The notes: a model not told the origin generated them from the sequence alone. A stretch of DNA of 64,000 nucleotides from Sanguibacter inulinus (GCF_013415325.1 NZ_JACBYE010000010.1:21761-85760), one strand, 5' to 3'. Counted from the stretch's first letter, positions 11,597 to 20,108 are shown. A program made the numbers and translations.

Positions 11597-12640
11597 TCAC
11601 CCGGCGTGGCTCGAGGCTCGGACCACGAGCTCGGGCTGGAACTGGACTTGCTCGTGGCGGAACCTGTCGCCCTGCGTGTGCTGGGACAGCAGCAGGTCGG
11701 CGGCCCTGTAGCCGAGCTGGTGGGTGGGCTGGCGCACGGAGGTCAGCGGGATCGCGAGCTCCCCGGCGAAGTTCACGTCGTCGTAGCCGACCACGGCCAT
11801 CTCGCCGGGCATCGCGATGCCCTCGGCGCGCAGGGTCCGCTGGACCCCGAGGGCCACGAGGTCGTTGACGCAGAACACGGCCGTCGGGCGGTCGACACCG
11901 GCTGTCGTCGTGGCGAGCAGCTGGCGCATCGCGGCCTCGCCGCCGTCGGCGTTGAGGGACGAGGCGGTGATCTCGGTGAGGTGGGTAGCCGGGTCGAGCC
12001 CCGCCGCGTCGAGGGCGCGGAGCATGCCCGCGTGCCTGTCGCCGCACTGGCGGATGCTGTGCGCGCCGTTGACGAAGGCGATGTGCGTGTGGCCCTCGGC
12101 GACGAGGTGGTTGCCGGCGAGCTGACCGCCGACCACGTCGTTGACCGCGGCCGACGAGATGTCCGGGACGGGCGAGGTCGCGTCGAGCAGCACCACGTTG
12201 ACACCGCGGGCGCGGAGCTCGAGCAGCGGCTCGATGTCGTCGGTCGAGGGCACCACGAGCACCCCGTGGACCCCGTGCTCCTCGAAGAGCCGCAGGTAGC
12301 GGGCCTCACGGTCCGGGTCTTCGTCCGAGCTCGCGAGCATGAGCGTGAAGTCGTCCTCGGCGAGGCGGTCTTCGATGCCGCGGGCCACCTCGGTGAAGAA
12401 GGGGTTGCCGATGTCCAGGACGATCGCGCCGACTGTCGTGATCGTGCCCGCGCGGAGCTGACGGGCTGAACCGTTGGGCACGAACTGGAGCTCGGCGATC
12501 GCGTCGAGGACCCTGTCGCGGGTGGTGGGGGAGACGCGGTCTGGTCGGTTGAGGACGTTGGAGACCGTCCCGACGGAGACGCCGGCTGTGCGCGCGACGT
12601 CGCTGATGGAGCTCCGCTTGCGCGCAGTGGGCGTGGTCAC
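11597..12640 (-). CDS. LacI family regulator, probable L-rhamnose repressor
   Basis: A 347-residue LacI/GalR protein. The N-terminal HTH is complete (ISDVARTAGVSVGTVSNVLNRPDRVSPTTRDRVLDAI, residues about 12-48), followed by the hinge and a periplasmic-binding-like effector domain (AIVLDIGNPFFTEVARGIED, AVVGYDDVNFAGEL). It is divergent from the rhamnose mutarotase gene, and the palindrome TGAACCGATTCA in the shared interval recurs upstream of rhaI and a class II aldolase gene. By position and site recurrence it is the likely repressor of rhamnose use, relieved by L-rhamnose or a derivative; this is inference. Its own promoter may use TAGTAT at 12701-12706 on the minus strand. Confidence 0.92.
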   Translation of the reverse strand: MTTPTARKRSSISDVARTAGVSVGTVSNVLNRPDRVSPTTRDRVLDAIAELQFVPNGSARQLRAGTITTVGAIVLDIGNPFFTEVARGIEDRLAEDDFTLMLASSDEDPDREARYLRLFEEHGVHGVLVVPSTDDIEPLLELRARGVNVVLLDATSPVPDISSAAVNDVVGGQLAGNHLVAEGHTHIAFVNGAHSIRQCGDRHAGMLRALDAAGLDPATHLTEITASSLNADGGEAAMRQLLATTTAGVDRPTAVFCVNDLVALGVQRTLRAEGIAMPGEMAVVGYDDVNFAGELAIPLTSVRQPTHQLGYRAADLLLSQHTQGDRFRHEQVQFQPELVVRASSHAG

Positions 12641-12757
12641 CGTGGTGGGCCTTTCGACGTGGGGTGCGCCGGGAGCGTCGTCGAGCCCGGGTGCCCTTGA
12701 ATACTAGTGGCGCTTGACCTGCTCAGGACGTGGGACGTACGGTCCTCGACATCGCGC

Positions 12758-12769
12758 TGAACCGATTCA
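12758..12769. promoter_or_regulatory. Rhamnose-regulon operator, copy 1 (rhaM promoter)
   Basis: TGAACCGATTCA, an inverted repeat with TGAA/TTCA arms, 41 bp upstream of the rhaM start and between the divergent lacI-type and rhaM genes. It matches the sites at 20078 and 46547 in 11 of 12 positions. Confidence 0.75.
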
Positions 12770-12810
12770 CAAGAATGTAGCGCATGACACCGAGGGCGAG
12801 GAGGTCCACA

Positions 12811-13161
12811 GTGGCCCGCGTGTGCTTTGTCTCCAAGGTCCGCCCCGACAGGCTCGACGAGTACCGCGCGCGGCACGCCGCCGTGTGGCCCGAGATGCTC
12901 GAGGCCCTGCGCGACTGCGGGTGGCGCGACTACCACCTGTTCTTGGCACCCGAGGGCCTGCTCGTGGGCTTCGTCGACGTGGACGACTACGACGCGGCCC
13001 AGGCGGCGATGGCGCAGACCGGGGTTAACGCGCGCTGGCAGGCGGAGATGGGGGAGTTCTTCGTCGCCGACGACACCGCGCCCGACGAGGGGATGGTGCG
13101 GCTCGAGCAGGTGTTCCACCTGGAGTCGCAGCTGGCCGAGGCGGGGCTGCCGACAGGCTGA
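12811..13161 (+). CDS. rhaM: L-rhamnose mutarotase
   Basis: A 116-residue protein of the RhaM/YiiL family, which interconverts alpha- and beta-L-rhamnose before isomerisation. With the GTG start at 12811 the residues fall in the E. coli register: Tyr18 and His22 in RLDEYRARHAAVWPEM, and the following WRDYHLFL and GFVDVDDY segments. The start is also supported by GAGGAGG six bases upstream; the ATG at 12784 would lack this. A rhamnose-type operator is 41 bp upstream and the LacI regulator is divergent. The rest of the pathway, rhaI and the fusion aldolase, lies at 20.1-25.2 kb, so the regulon is split into units. Confidence 0.92.
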   Translation: MARVCFVSKVRPDRLDEYRARHAAVWPEMLEALRDCGWRDYHLFLAPEGLLVGFVDVDDYDAAQAAMAQTGVNARWQAEMGEFFVADDTAPDEGMVRLEQVFHLESQLAEAGLPTG

Positions 13162-13209
13162 GCAGCGGCAGCCCGCTCGTCCGGGGGCGCTGCGGCTAGC
13201 CTGGCCGAC

Positions 13210-13713
13210 GTGGGCATGAAGAACTTCTTGGTCGAGGGCGTCTCCGGGACCGGCAAGACCGCGGTCTGCACGGAGCTGCAGCGACGCGGCGTCCACGCCG
13301 TCCATGGCGACCGCGAGCTGGCGTACCAGGGAGACCCGATCACGGGAGTGCCCACCAGCACGAGCGACCACGAGCACCACATCTGGGACGTGGCGGCAGT
13401 GAGGCGCCTCATCGCGGACGACAGCACGCCGGTGACGTTCCTCTGCGGCGGGTCGCGCAACCATGCTGCGTTCGTCGATGATCTCGACGGGGTCTTCGTG
13501 CTGACTGTCGACGTCGAGACCTTGGTCCGACGGCTGGACGGGCGCCCTGGCGACGAGTGGGGGCACGCGCCTGAGGAACGAGAGCTGATCCTGCGTCTGC
13601 ACCAGACGCAGGAGGACGTGGCGACCTCGGGGATCGCGGTCGACACCACCCTGCCCGTGGCGGAGGTCGTCGACACGATCCTGAGGTTGAGCGGGGCAGG
13701 GGCTGCTCGGTAG
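13210..13713 (+). CDS. P-loop NTPase, adenylate-kinase-like
   Basis: A 167-residue cytosolic P-loop protein. Walker A is near the N-terminus (GVSGTGKT, residues 10-17) and the rest resembles small nucleoside/nucleotide or shikimate-type kinases, with the lid-like acidic segment GRPGDEWGHAPEERELI and a C-terminal helix carrying PVAEVVDTIL. HGDRELAYQGDP after the first helix could hold a substrate-binding Asp. Similar proteins annotated as AAA-family ATPase or AK-like kinase are common in Actinobacteria; the phosphate acceptor is unknown. The start may be GTG 13210 or ATG 13216. It is 48 bp after rhaM, with no sign of the same function. Confidence 0.8.
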   Translation: MGMKNFLVEGVSGTGKTAVCTELQRRGVHAVHGDRELAYQGDPITGVPTSTSDHEHHIWDVAAVRRLIADDSTPVTFLCGGSRNHAAFVDDLDGVFVLTVDVETLVRRLDGRPGDEWGHAPEERELILRLHQTQEDVATSGIAVDTTLPVAEVVDTILRLSGAGAAR

Positions 13714-13838
13714 GGGGAGCGTTCGAAGCCCCAACAGGTTGGCGACCGGTGCCTGCTCGCCGCCTTCGTCGAGCCCTCCGGACGTCCGTGGTGTTCGCAT
13801 GCGTCTCGCAACTGACAACTACGACAGCCGGAATCCCC

Positions 13839-14711
13839 ATGAGATCCGAGTCTTGGTGGCAACGTCGGTGGAGACCGACCTGGCAGACTGTGCGCGTGTC
13901 GCGACGTGAGCGGTGGGAGAGCTGGTCCGAGGGACCGTTGACGGTCGGGGCGCTGCTGTTCCTCGTGGCCTATGCGATCCCGATCATCTGGCCCGCAGTC
14001 AGCGAGGGTGTCCGTGCTCTCGCGTCGGGTGCGGTGGCACTGACCTGGGCGATGTTCGGTGTGGACTACGCCGTGCGCCTGATGGTCTCTGAAGACCGGC
14101 GACGGTTCTTCCTCGGCAATCTCTTCGACCTTCTCGTGCTGGTGCTCCCGCTGCTGCGACCGCTGCGGTTGCTCCGACTCGTCACGCTGCTGTCAGTCTT
14201 GAACCGCACGGGGGCGCAGGGACTGCGCGGGCGGGTGGTGACCTACGCGGCTGGCGGCACGGCCCTGCTGGTCCTGTGCGGGGCTCTGGCGATCACCGAT
14301 GCCGAGCGGGGCCAGCCGGGGGCGACGATCACCCGGTTCGTTGACGGGATCTGGTGGGCGGTGACCACCATGACGACGGTCGGGTACGGCGACACCTATC
14401 CGACGACTGCGACCGGGCGGGTGGTGGCAACAGTCCTGATGGTCGGAGGGATCGCCCTGCTGGGTGTCGTGACGGCGACCCTCGCCTCGTGGTTGGTCGA
14501 GCGGGTGACTGAGGCGAACGAGGCCGAGCAGGCGGCCACCAGGGCGCAGGTCGCAGACCTCTCAGCCCAGGTCGCGTCGTTGGAGACCTTGCTCCGCGAT
14601 GCGCTTGGGGCTGCCAGCGACCCCTCCCCGCCGCGGGCGCCCGGGCGCCTTGGTGCCCCGGGGCAGGATGCCGACTCGGCAGGCATGCTCGGCCCGCTCT
14701 CTCCTGCGTAA
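13839..14711 (+). CDS. Voltage-gated-like potassium channel
   Basis: About 290 residues with a six-helix channel layout: S1 (GPLTVGALLFLVAYAIPIIW), S2, S3 and an Arg/Leu-rich S4 (LRPLRLLRLVTLL), S5, the pore helix and filter TTVGYGDTYP, then S6. The filter TVGYGD is that of K+ channels. The C-terminus has a heptad-like coiled coil (ADLSAQVASLETLLRDAL), which could drive tetramer assembly, then a disordered Pro/Gly tail. S4 carries only a few arginines, so voltage dependence may be weak. Start is uncertain: ATG 13839 (290 residues) or GTG 13896 (271), both upstream of S1; an earlier start at 13749 adds non-conserved residues. Confidence 0.88.
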   Translation: MRSESWWQRRWRPTWQTVRVSRRERWESWSEGPLTVGALLFLVAYAIPIIWPAVSEGVRALASGAVALTWAMFGVDYAVRLMVSEDRRRFFLGNLFDLLVLVLPLLRPLRLLRLVTLLSVLNRTGAQGLRGRVVTYAAGGTALLVLCGALAITDAERGQPGATITRFVDGIWWAVTTMTTVGYGDTYPTTATGRVVATVLMVGGIALLGVVTATLASWLVERVTEANEAEQAATRAQVADLSAQVASLETLLRDALGAASDPSPPRAPGRLGAPGQDADSAGMLGPLSPA

Positions 14712-14778
14712 CCGTCACGTCCGCCATCGGACCTGATGAGACGTCTTCTGGTGGAGACCAGCATCAGCTGCCCGACGA

Positions 14779-14810
14779 GACGTCTCGCAAGACATCGCTT
14801 GCGAGACGTC
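14779..14810. terminator. Perfect 13-bp hairpin after the K+ channel gene
   Basis: Arms 14779-14791 (GACGTCTCGCAAG) and 14798-14810 pair perfectly around a 6-nt loop. The core palindrome AGACGTCT also occurs separately at 14740-14747, so the element could be a regulator site as well as a terminator. No U-tract follows. Confidence 0.5.
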
Positions 14811-14957
14811 GGTCTGACGGCGCACCAGGCTGACCTCCGAACCCGTGCCCCTCGCTCGGTCTCGTCGAGCGGCTGATCGAGCCTGCGGCCTGGCCGCGGT
14901 CGATGGCCGCGGCCAGGACCGCCGGACGAGCTCCGGTCTGAGCAGTAGCCTGTCGGC

Positions 14958-15407
14958 ATGTCCATCCTCACTGAGATCTTCACCGCATCACCTGAGCACG
15001 CCATGTCTCGCGCCAGGGCGCACGACGAGGGTCGCCCGCCGACCCCGGTCGGTGACCTCTTCGAGACGACGGGTGTCACGGACCTCGAGCTGGAGGTCCT
15101 CGGTGAGATCGTCGCGAGGGCGGTCGGCGTCGGTGGGATCGACACAGAGCTCCACCCTGTCCACCTCGAGCTCGACGAGCTGTCGCAGGTCCCCGATGCC
15201 GTGGTCGCGGCCTGCGCAGAGCTCCCCGCGCTCGATGCCGACCCCACGGTGAGCGTGAGCATCGACGCTGTCATCGCATCGTTCTGCGCGCTGGAGGACA
15301 TCGACCTCGCCGAGCCCGAGGCGTCAGACCTCGTCCGTCGGGTCATCGATCTTGCGGTCCTGGCCCACCGGCGCGGGGACGGGCTCTATCTCTGGACCTC
15401 GCTGTAG
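14958..15407 (+). CDS. Hypothetical acidic protein, 149 aa
   Basis: I do not recognise this protein. It is soluble and acidic, with no signal peptide or membrane segment. The middle is rich in Glu/Asp/Leu/Val (LELEVLGEIVARAVGVG and LHPVHLELDELSQVPDAVV), and the C-terminus ends in a helix (LVRRVIDLAVLAHRRGDGLYLWTSL). Codon use is normal for the window, so it is probably a real gene. It is isolated: 247 bp from the K+ channel gene, and facing a GNAT gene. A small helical immunity or adaptor-like protein is possible but unsupported. Confidence 0.7.
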   Translation: MSILTEIFTASPEHAMSRARAHDEGRPPTPVGDLFETTGVTDLELEVLGEIVARAVGVGGIDTELHPVHLELDELSQVPDAVVAACAELPALDADPTVSVSIDAVIASFCALEDIDLAEPEASDLVRRVIDLAVLAHRRGDGLYLWTSL

Positions 15408-15468
15408 GTCCCTCGACGGACGCGGTCCCGGCCGAGGCCGATGCGAACGGAACCTTCGTCCCAGCACG

Positions 15469-16038
15469 TCAGGTCCGGCGGGCGTCCGACCTCTCGTCGC
15501 CGTGACGGCCCGGGCCGCGGTCGGGCGAGGCCACAGCCCGTTGGTAGAGGCTCGATCCTAGGACTCTGGTGCTGCCTGGGGCTGTCACGGTCGTGTCTCT
15601 CACGTGCTGGAAGCCCTGGGACTCGTAGAAGCGTCGCAGGCCGTGGTTGTCGTCGGTGCAGTCGAGCCTCACGAAGGTCTTGCGCTGGTCGGCAGCGCGG
15701 GCTGATGCCCAGCTCAAGAGCTCGTGCCCCAGGCCGCGACCGCGGCTCGCCTGAGCCACGGCCAGACGATGGACGTAGAGGGCCGGGGCGGTGTCGGTGC
15801 CCCAGGTCTCTGCGTCGTGGTCGGTGACGGTGATGATCGCCTGCAACCCGCTCTGGTCGCGGACCACGAAGAGCTCGCCGCGCTCGGCGTCCCCCAGGAC
15901 GACCTCAGCCGGGATGGCGTGCCGCCACTGGTCGATCGACCGCTCGTGCAGCCAGCGCCTGGCTCCGTCGAGCAGAGCCACGGCCTGGGTGACATCGTCA
16001 GGCGTGCCCTGCTCGACGGCCAGATCGGTGGGTCCCAT
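15469..16038 (-). CDS. GNAT family N-acetyltransferase
   Basis: A 189-residue acetyltransferase. The acetyl-CoA pyrophosphate loop is at about residues 96-104 (QASRGRGLGHELL, the R-x-x-G-x-G pattern), preceded by strand YVHRLAVA and followed by RLDCTDDNHGLRRFYESQGF, the classic C-terminal GNAT segment. The acceptor is unknown; small-molecule and amine-acetylating members share these motifs. The last 20 residues are Arg/Asp/Gly-rich. It is monocistronic and convergent with the hypothetical gene at 14958. Confidence 0.9.
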   Translation of the reverse strand: MGPTDLAVEQGTPDDVTQAVALLDGARRWLHERSIDQWRHAIPAEVVLGDAERGELFVVRDQSGLQAIITVTDHDAETWGTDTAPALYVHRLAVAQASRGRGLGHELLSWASARAADQRKTFVRLDCTDDNHGLRRFYESQGFQHVRDTTVTAPGSTRVLGSSLYQRAVASPDRGPGRHGDERSDARRT

Positions 16039-16227
16039 GCCGCCACCCTAACCACCGCGTGCGAGGGGGCCGCAGGCGCCTCGTGCCCCGAGGTGTCGTC
16101 GACAGCACGTCCCGCACGGAGCTTCCACGGAAGACCCGCGGTGGGTCGCGCATCGCGTCCCATGCTGCCGACGGTGGTGTCCGATGACCGCCAGACACCG
16201 AAGGCCAGGGCCGGTGTACTTGCAGGC

Positions 16228-17082
16228 ATGAACCTCCCTCAGAGCCATGCTGCCGACCTCTTCCGTTCCCTCCACACCACTGCGCACCCGCTCGCGCTCG
16301 TCACTGTCTGGGACGTGGCGAGTGCTCTGGCCGCCCAGGACGCCGGCGCCCCGGCCATCGCGACGACCAGCGCCGGTGTCGCCTGGTCCCAGGGCGTCCC
16401 CGACGGTGATCACCTGGACCGAGCGCGGGCCGTGTCCGTGCTCGCCGCGATCGCCTCGGCGGTCGACGTGCCGGTCTCGGCGGACATCGAGGGTGGGTAC
16501 CCGGACAGCACGGGCGACGTCACCGAGACGGTCCGCGCGGTGATCGAGGCTGGGGCCGTGGGCCTCAACATCGAAGACGGGTCGAGGTCACCTGACGAGC
16601 TCTCCAGGCGGATCGCTGTCGCGCGCCGGACCGCGGACGAGATGGGCGTCGGCCTGTTCGTCAACGCGCGGTGCGACGTCTACCTGACCGGGGCCATCGC
16701 GCCGGCGGAGCGACTCGAGGAGACCGTCCGTCGGACTGCCGCGTACGTCGAGGCCGGCGCCGACGGGATCTTCGTCCCCGGTGTGGTGGACGCCGAGACC
16801 ATCTCTGCCCTCGCCGGGGCGGTCCAGGTACCGTTCAACGTCATGGTCGGACCGGGCGCGCTCGACGTGGCAGGGCTCGGCCGGCTCGGCGTGGCCCGCG
16901 CGAGCCTGGGATCCTCCGTCGCGCAGGCCGCGATGACGACAGTCCGGGACGCGACGGCCGAGCTGCTCGCCACCGGGACCTACGACGGTCTCACCGGGGC
17001 GCTCGACTACGGGTACGTCGACGGGCTGCTCACACGGGCGTCGTCGAGCGAGGCGCGCCGAGGGGCGACGATGGACGCGTGA
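16228..17082 (+). CDS. Isocitrate lyase/PEP mutase family protein
   Basis: A 284-residue TIM-barrel protein of the ICL/PEPM family. Diagnostic segments are [30 protein letters not shown], the metal-binding [10 protein letters not shown] near residue 90, GLNIEDGS around 112, and VNARCDVYL. This group includes 2-methylisocitrate lyase, carboxyvinyl-carboxyphosphonate phosphorylmutase-type and oxaloacetase-like enzymes, which make or break C-C or P-C bonds next to a carboxylate. The short length and absence of a long catalytic-loop domain place it in the widespread uncharacterised 'phosphonomutase-like' branch. It overlaps the start of the Ada-AlkA gene by 4 bp (GTGA), so the two may be co-translated, which is odd functionally. 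Confidence 0.88.
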   Translation: MNLPQSHAADLFRSLHTTAHPLALVTVWDVASALAAQDAGAPAIATTSAGVAWSQGVPDGDHLDRARAVSVLAAIASAVDVPVSADIEGGYPDSTGDVTETVRAVIEAGAVGLNIEDGSRSPDELSRRIAVARRTADEMGVGLFVNARCDVYLTGAIAPAERLEETVRRTAAYVEAGADGIFVPGVVDAETISALAGAVQVPFNVMVGPGALDVAGLGRLGVARASLGSSVAQAAMTTVRDATAELLATGTYDGLTGALDYGYVDGLLTRASSSEARRGATMDA

Positions 17083-18791
17083 GGACCGACCACCACCACG
17101 AGCGCGGAGCCGTGCCGACCTCTCGAGACCGTCGCACCGTGACGGCGCCCCCGGACGCGAACGGGCCGGGCTGCTCGCTGGGGGACCCGCGGTTCGTCGA
17201 GCGCTACACCGCGATCGACGCCCGGGACGTGAGGTTCGACGGGCAGTTTGTCACCGCGGTGTCCTCGACCGGCATCTACTGCCGCCCCTCCTGTCCGGCG
17301 CGTACCCCGAAGCCCCAGAACGTCACGTTCTACACCTCGTCGGCAGCAGCTCACGAGGCTGGGTTCCGGGCGTGCCGGCGCTGTCTGCCCGAGGCGACGC
17401 CCGGCACACCCGAGTGGGACCTGCGCGGTGACCTCACAGGCCGGGCCATGCGGCTCATCGCCGACGGGGTCGTCGACCGTGAGGGTGTCGACGGGCTCGC
17501 CACGAGGCTCGGGTACACGCCGAGGCACGTCCACAGGTTGCTCGTGGCCGAGCTCGGGGCGGGCCCGGCGGCCCTCGCCCGTGCGCAGCGTGCCCAGACG
17601 GCACGCTCGTTGCTGGTGGGGACCGATCTCGCGATCGCCCAGGTGGCGTTCGCGGCCGGGTTCGGCTCGGTGCGCCAGTTCAACGAGACGGTCCAGCTGG
17701 TCTTCGCGGCACGGCCTAGCGACCTCCGCGCCCGCGCGCGGGCCTCGGAGAGCGTGAACGGCCCGTCGCAGGTGACCGGGCGGGATTCGATCCGGCTCGA
17801 CGTCGACCTCCCCGTCCGGCAGCCCTTCGACGCACCAGGAGTGCTGTCCTTCCTGGCCGACAGGGCTGTCGAGGGGGTCGAGTCGGCCGGGGTCCTGGCC
17901 GACGGGACCCTGAGATACGCACGGACGCTCCACCTGCCGCACGGCCCGGGGGCTGTGGAGGTCCTGGCAGAGCAGACCGCAGATGCGACGTGGCGGATCC
18001 GTGCGCGCCTCGAGCTCTCCGCCCTGTCCGACGTCGGCCCGGCGGTCGCCCGGGTGCGTCGGATGCTCGACCTGGACGCAGACCCGTCCGCGATCGACGC
18101 AGCCCTCGCAGCCGACGGTGCGCTGAGCGCGCTCGTCGCAGAACGGCCAGGGACCAGGGCACCCGGGACCGTCGATCCCCAGGAGATCCTCGTCCGGGCG
18201 CTCGTCGGCCAGCAGATCTCGGTCGCCGCGGCCCGGACGCACCTCAGCAGGCTGGCTGCAGCCCTCGGGTCGCCCTGCGTCTCGACCTTCTCGGGGCTCG
18301 ACAGGCTGTTCCCGACACCCGAGCAGATCCTCGACGGTGTACCTCTTCCTGTCGCGGGGGAGCCGCTCGACCCTCAGCGGCTGCTCAGGCTGCCCGCACG
18401 CTCGATCGCCTCCGTCGTCGGTGCTGCTCGTGCGCTCGTGGACGGAGACCTCGAGCTGCACGTCGGCGTCGACGCCGCCACGGTGCGCTCAGCGCTGCTC
18501 GCCCTACCCGGGGTCGGCCCGTGGACGGCGTCCTACGTCGCGATGCGCGTCCTGGGCGACCCCGACACCTGGTTGGACGGCGACGTCGCCCTGCTCTCCG
18601 GCGCGCGGGCGGTCGGGCTGCTCGGCCCGCAGAGCGCTGGTCGGTCAGAGCACCGGGTCCTGGCGGCTCGGGCCCAGGTGTGGGCGCCGTGGCGGTCCTA
18701 CGCGGTCATGCATCTCTGGCGCGCGTCGTCGCAGGCTCGGTCCGCGGGTGCGTCGTCCGGGCGGAGCGCAGGGGCGGCGCGCGAGAGGTAG
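17079..18791 (+). CDS. alkA: Ada-AraC-AlkA DNA repair fusion
   Basis: A 570-residue adaptive-response protein combining three modules. The Ada N-terminal domain has the zinc/methyl-acceptor cysteines in [11 protein letters not shown] and [10 protein letters not shown] (Cys68, Cys72, Cys99, Cys102, counting from GTG 17079). An AraC-type helix-turn-helix follows (about 115-205; [37 protein letters not shown]). The C-terminal part is an AlkA-like 3-methyladenine glycosylase, with Hh[16 protein letters not shown] and the catalytic-region Asp in WLDGDVAL. Cys68 is the expected methylphosphotriester acceptor. The start is GTG 17079 (overlap with the upstream stop) or GTG 17139. The last codons carry a 32-bp segment duplicated at 19668. 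Confidence 0.92.
   Translation: MRTDHHHERGAVPTSRDRRTVTAPPDANGPGCSLGDPRFVERYTAIDARDVRFDGQFVTAVSSTGIYCRPSCPARTPKPQNVTFYTSSAAAHEAGFRACRRCLPEATPGTPEWDLRGDLTGRAMRLIADGVVDREGVDGLATRLGYTPRHVHRLLVAELGAGPAALARAQRAQTARSLLVGTDLAIAQVAFAAGFGSVRQFNETVQLVFAARPSDLRARARASESVNGPSQVTGRDSIRLDVDLPVRQPFDAPGVLSFLADRAVEGVESAGVLADGTLRYARTLHLPHGPGAVEVLAEQTADATWRIRARLELSALSDVGPAVARVRRMLDLDADPSAIDAALAADGALSALVAERPGTRAPGTVDPQEILVRALVGQQISVAAARTHLSRLAAALGSPCVSTFSGLDRLFPTPEQILDGVPLPVAGEPLDPQRLLRLPARSIASVVGAARALVDGDLELHVGVDAATVRSALLALPGVGPWTASYVAMRVLGDPDTWLDGDVALLSGARAVGLLGPQSAGRSEHRVLAARAQVWAPWRSYAVMHLWRASSQARSAGASSGRSAGAARER
18716..18747 (+). repeat. 32-bp direct repeat, copy 1 (inside alkA 3' end)
   Basis: Positions 18716-18747 (beginning CTGGCGCGCGTCGTCG) are identical to 19668-19699. 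This copy encodes part of the AlkA C-terminus. The repeat brackets the toxin-antitoxin genes at 18843-19462. Confidence 0.85.
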
Positions 18792-18842
18792 GCGGGGCGA
18801 AGGGCCTGTCGTGGACGAGCCGACAGGAGCTAGCAGCAGGTT

Positions 18843-19193
18843 CTAGGAGGCGTGAGCGAGATCCGACGCCTCAGCCAGGTAGGCGTCGAGTGCCTTGCGG
18901 ACGAGGTCGCTCCGGCTGAGACCGAGCTTGGCCCGGACCTCTTCGATCGCCTGGTTGGTCTGGTCACTGACCGCCACGTTGATGCGGGGCGAACGCTGGC
19001 CGTGCGGTCTGGGGGGTTCGCCGTCCAGGCGGGGTCGTCCGACTCTGCGCTCGACGGCCGCGACGTCAAGTCCTGCTGCCTCGAGCATGGCGCGCGCCTC
19101 CGCGCTGGCCTGCGGTCCGGTGACGGCACGTCGAGGGGTGGTGACTCCGGACTCAGCCCACTGAGCCAGCTGCCGGTCAGTCTCTTCGCTCAT
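18843..19193 (-). CDS. Ribbon-helix-helix antitoxin (BrnA-like)
   Basis: A 116-residue protein with a C-terminal ribbon-helix-helix domain (about residues 68-108): PRINVAVSDQTNQAIEEVRAKLGLSRSDLVRKALDAYL, a CopG/Arc/MetJ-type strand-helix-helix. The first 65 residues are polar and Arg/Pro-rich and would wrap the toxin. Its ATG overlaps the toxin stop codon (ATGA). The toxin-first order and RHH antitoxin match the BrnT-BrnA arrangement, in which the antitoxin dimer represses the pair. A candidate operator is at 19480-19496. Confidence 0.82.
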   Translation of the reverse strand: MSEETDRQLAQWAESGVTTPRRAVTGPQASAEARAMLEAAGLDVAAVERRVGRPRLDGEPPRPHGQRSPRINVAVSDQTNQAIEEVRAKLGLSRSDLVRKALDAYLAEASDLAHAS

Positions 19194-19462
19194 AGCTTCT
19201 CCTCATATCCAACGGTGGTGCGAGTCGTCTCGCGAAGCCTCATGACGTGGAAGACACGGACATCCCCCGGCGGGGTGATGTTCACCATGACCTCCAACGT
19301 GCCGAAGCGGCTAGGTCCGATGTAGAGCCGCGGGCTCGTGTCGTGCCCTGGGCGAGGGTCCTCGAAGTCGTCGTACAAGGCGTGGGCATAGAGCATGGCG
19401 TAGAGCGCTTCGTCCTGCGGGATGTCGTGCTCGCCAGCGCTGTCTGCCCACGTCATCGCCAT
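19190..19462 (-). CDS. Putative toxin, BrnT-like RNase fold
   Basis: A 90-residue protein encoded immediately upstream of, and overlapping by 4 bp, an RHH antitoxin. The sequence after a helical N-terminus (IPQDEALYAMLYAHAL) runs RLYIGPSRFGTLEVMVNITP and then VFHVMRLRETTRTTVGYEE, which follows the strand-helix pattern of BrnT/RelE-like RNases (a -LxIG...G-L-V- core, then an R-x-x-R-x-x-Y tail). Two close in-frame starts exist (19462 and 19456). Assignment as a toxin rests on the pairing and on this fold-like pattern; catalytic residues cannot be named with confidence. Confidence 0.65.
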   Translation of the reverse strand: MAMTWADSAGEHDIPQDEALYAMLYAHALYDDFEDPRPGHDTSPRLYIGPSRFGTLEVMVNITPPGDVRVFHVMRLRETTRTTVGYEEKL

Positions 19463-19479
19463 AGCAGCGATCGTCTCAC

Positions 19480-19496
19480 GACACCGTATTTGTGTC
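19480..19496. promoter_or_regulatory. Candidate toxin-antitoxin operator
   Basis: GACAC (19480-19484), 7-bp spacer, GTGTC (19492-19496), ending 18 bp upstream of the toxin start. The position and short inverted repeat fit an RHH autoregulatory site. The surrounding bases are unusually A/T-rich for this window. Confidence 0.4.
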
Positions 19497-19667
19497 CACC
19501 AAAATTGGACCGGGCTGGAGTGTCTGAGATTGCGAGTAGTCGTCGCCCCGATGTTGGTGGTCTGCGACGTCTGCTCGACACTGTCTGCGGTCGCAACCAG
19601 CGGCCAGGACGGTGACGACGCCCGCGACGGCCACGCGGCGGGCGTTCGTGGGAAGCAGGGGGAGAGG

Positions 19668-19699
19668 CTGGCGCGCGTCGTCGCAGGCTCGGTCCGCGG
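19668..19699 (+). repeat. 32-bp direct repeat, copy 2
   Basis: An exact copy of 18716-18747, 952 bp downstream and outside alkA. Flanking bases do not match, so the duplication has sharp edges. Confidence 0.85.
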
Positions 19700-19733
19700 T
19701 CGCGGACCCGAACGGCTCGGATACGGTACGGCC

Positions 19734-19958
19734 ATGAGAACGCAGCGGTGGCGACCCAGATGGGTGGTCGGAGCGCTCGCGGTCGCGGCAGTCGTCGTCT
19801 TCTGGTGTCTTGCTGCCCGAGGGGGAGGATGCTCCGACGCGTCCTTCGACTCGACGTGCACGACCAGCACGATGGGCGGTCTCCCGGCTCTTGTCGGCGT
19901 CCTGATCGTCGGCACCTCTGCTGTCGCCTACTGCGTGGTCCGCGCCTTCCGGAGGTAG
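19734..19958 (+). CDS. Small membrane protein, 74 aa
   Basis: A short protein with two probable transmembrane helices: WVVGALAVAAVVVFWCLAA near the N-terminus and LPALVGVLIVGTSAVAYCVV near the C-terminus, joined by a Gly/Ser/Asp loop with two cysteines (GGGCSDASFDSTCTTS). A basic start (MRTQRWRPR) and end (RAFRR) put both termini inside. ATG 19734 was chosen because upstream codons lack membrane or signal character. No family is recognised. It lies just beyond the duplicated alkA segment. Confidence 0.6.
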   Translation: MRTQRWRPRWVVGALAVAAVVVFWCLAARGGGCSDASFDSTCTTSTMGGLPALVGVLIVGTSAVAYCVVRAFRR

Positions 19959-20077
19959 TGCCGGCCGACGACGGACCGCTGCCAGGTGGCCCTGCTGCGC
20001 GTGCTCATCCGTCTCGTAGCAGCTCCTCCATGCCCTTCACGGTTGACGGAGTCGCGCGCCGCTCCGTACAGTTCTCT

Positions 20078-20089
20078 TGAAACGATTCA
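20078..20089. promoter_or_regulatory. Rhamnose-regulon operator, copy 2 (rhaI promoter)
   Basis: TGAAACGATTCA, ending 19 bp upstream of the rhaI start; the flanks TCT and CAAC resemble the other copies. Repressor binding here would occlude the promoter. Confidence 0.8.
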
Positions 20090-20108
20090 CAACGAGGTGG
20101 AGAGCCAG

